A DNA stretch of 14,942 bases, from contig QMNM01000006.1 in NCBI GenBank assembly GCA_003647765.1, forward strand, positions 1-14,942. The letters run 5' to 3'. The position numbers and the translations under genes were made by a program. This document shows, piece by piece, positions 13,659-14,942 of the stretch (the first letter of the stretch is position 1; every line of letters starts with the position of its first letter). The notes below the pieces were generated by a model, which saw only the letters and a program-made list of their open reading frames with translations, was not told the DNA's origin and made no database searches. The DNA is from Candidatus Cloacimonadota bacterium (GTDB taxonomy: Bacteria; Cloacimonadota; Cloacimonadia; JGIOTU-2; B8-G9).

Positions 13659-14666
13659 ATGAAACATTATCTTATAATCCAAACTGCGTTTTTAGGTGAT
13701 GCGATTCTTTCTACTCCACTAATTTCATCTTTGTATAATACAAATGATGATTGCGACATTGATATTATTTGTGATGTGCGTGGACTTCCAATTTTTGAAA
13801 CAAATCCATATCTTAATAGAATAATAGTATTCAACAAAAGCCAAAATAAATGGTTGAATTTTATCAGAATTGTTAGAATAATTAGAAATGAAAACTACGA
13901 CTGTATTCTTTTGCCACATCGTTCTTTTACAAGTGCTTTAGCTGCACGATTAGCCAAAACATCTTGTAGAATCGGTTTCAACAAAAGCAAATTCTCTTTT
14001 CTATATTCTAATATAATCAAGTATCAGCAAAAGCACGAAATTGAACGCAATTTAGATTTACTTTATCCTCTTGCAAAAGAATATAAATTTAGCCATCCTG
14101 AAATATTCCCATTAGAAAAAGAAATTCAAAAGGTTGGTTCTCTTATTAAGAAAAATGGTTTAGATGATTTTGTAGCTATAGCACCTGGAACTAAATGGAA
14201 AACTAAGCAATGGTTACCTGAATACTTTAAAAGATTGGCATTGTATATCTTACTTGACGCAGAACTTCCTGATAAGATTGTAATTATCGGAGGCAAAGAG
14301 GACATTGCATTATGTAGATATATTTCTAATGATAAAAAAAATATCTATAATTTTTGTGGTAAATTATCCATCCGTGAGAGCTATCAGCTAATTAAAAATG
14401 CAAAATTTATTGTATGTAATGATAGTGCATCTGTACACCTAGGATCTGCGGCACAAATCAAAGTTGTAGTTATTTACGGTTCAACTGTCCCAGAATTTGG
14501 TTTTTATCCTTATGGAGAGAATCATATTATCATTGAGAATAATAATCTAAAGTGTCGTCCCTGTGGAATTCACGGGCATCAGAAATGCCCAAAAGGACAC
14601 TTTAAATGCATTATGGAAATTTTGCCTGAATTTGTCTATTATAAGATTAAGACCAGTGCAGTGTAA
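13659..14666 (+). CDS. waaF: Glycosyltransferase family 9, lipopolysaccharide heptosyltransferase II-like
   Basis: A GT-B fold enzyme that transfers heptose from ADP-heptose to the inner core of LPS on the cytoplasmic side. The 335-residue product starts with 'KHYLIIQTAFLGDAILSTPLI', the GT9 N-terminal signature with the catalytic-site Asp in LGD. The C-terminal half has IAPGTKWKTKQW (donor phosphate binding) and CNDSASVHLGSAA. The tail FGFYPYGENH, LKCRPCGIHG and CPKGHFKC is the Cys-rich ending common in WaaF-like proteins. ATG 13659 is chosen because family similarity starts at once; an in-frame TTG at 13569 would add 30 residues translated from spacer repeat. No clear Shine-Dalgarno site. 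It implies an outer membrane with heptose-containing LPS. Whether it adds heptose II or another heptose cannot be told. Confidence 0.9.
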   Translation: MKHYLIIQTAFLGDAILSTPLISSLYNTNDDCDIDIICDVRGLPIFETNPYLNRIIVFNKSQNKWLNFIRIVRIIRNENYDCILLPHRSFTSALAARLAKTSCRIGFNKSKFSFLYSNIIKYQQKHEIERNLDLLYPLAKEYKFSHPEIFPLEKEIQKVGSLIKKNGLDDFVAIAPGTKWKTKQWLPEYFKRLALYILLDAELPDKIVIIGGKEDIALCRYISNDKKNIYNFCGKLSIRESYQLIKNAKFIVCNDSASVHLGSAAQIKVVVIYGSTVPEFGFYPYGENHIIIENNNLKCRPCGIHGHQKCPKGHFKCIMEILPEFVYYKIKTSAV

Positions 14667-14696
14667 AGTAAGATGAGTATAAAACAATAAATTCAT

Positions 14697-14849
14697 AACC
14701 ATTTCAACGGTTTTCAAACCAGTAAAATAGTTAAAATTGGTGATTCTAACACCATTTGTAATGGTATTTTATATATAAATACAGGATTATAAATCCTATA
14801 TGATCATACAATTTAACCACTTGTAATGATACCCACAATTAAAATCGTG
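14697..14849. repeat. Cluster of REP-like palindromes downstream of waaF
   Basis: Several small hairpins in a row: AACCATT-TC-AACGGTT (14697-14712, one mismatch) overlapping GGTTT-TC-AAACC (14709-14720), GGTG...CACC (14739-14753), ACCATT-TGT-AATGGT (14751-14765), AGGATT-ATA-AATCCT (14783-14797), a decayed ACCACT-TGT-AATGAT (14816-14830), and CACAAT...ATCGTG (14834-14849). Most share a 6-bp stem and a 3-nt loop. This suggests an array of extragenic palindromes. The remaining bases to 14942 show no gene. Confidence 0.5.
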
Positions 14850-14942
14850 AGCTTCTATAAGTATAATCCAAAAATACTATCTATCAAAACTAACTTTACA
14901 ATTTACAGTTTATAATGTATGTTCTTTTGAGTGATGATATAC

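Overview
The window is a very AT-rich, gene-dense stretch of bacterial chromosome. A gene for an LPS-core heptosyltransferase (GT9) and a dehydrogenase for an O-antigen diamino-uronic acid indicate a diderm (outer-membrane) bacterium. Two butyrate kinases with a MeaB-type G protein point to a fermentative, B12-using anaerobe. This mix, together with a bacterial archaeal-type lipid cluster, fits the FCB superphylum (for example Cloacimonadota or related candidate phyla). That placement is an inference; there is no rRNA or other marker gene here to settle it.

Layout, left to right. (1) 2-199: end of a beta-sandwich (carboxypeptidase-regulatory-like) protein. (2) 357-621: a long-type SRP RNA with both Alu and S domains, behind a TTGACA-N17-TCTTAT promoter. 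(3) 667-4068: buk1, buk2 and a MeaB/ArgK-type GTPase, an acyl-CoA fermentation block. (4) 4249-6429: a membrane-anchored GT2 glycosyltransferase and a WlbA/WbpB-like sugar-nucleotide dehydrogenase, enclosed by a 123-124 bp inverted repeat pair. (5) 6589-9100: geranylgeranyl diphosphate synthase, a UbiA-type prenyltransferase and geranylgeranylglyceryl phosphate synthase, i.e. the three consecutive prenyl steps of archaeal ether-lipid synthesis. (6) 9338-11248: rsmB and a two-PASTA membrane protein, translationally adjacent. (7) 13138-11283, minus strand: a DUF47/PhoU-like protein and a PiT phosphate transporter, with a good promoter in front. (8) 13659-14666: waaF-like heptosyltransferase, followed by a cluster of REP-like palindromes to the window end.

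The most interesting system is block 5. GGPP synthase would make the C20 chain, GGGP synthase would attach it to sn-glycerol-1-phosphate, and the UbiA protein would add the second chain, giving the archaeal diether phosphate (DGGGP) in a bacterium that also makes LPS. Glycerol-1-phosphate dehydrogenase, geranylgeranyl reductase and CDP-archaeol synthase are not in the window. This potential has been reported for FCB bacteria, so the class is not new, but such a compact three-gene arrangement deserves attention. Other points of interest are a butyrate kinase paralogue that has lost a conserved Arg, the inverted repeats around the sugar genes (the right copy runs to within 16 nt of the lipid operon start and may carry its promoter), and intergenic spacers packed with several families of degenerate short repeats.
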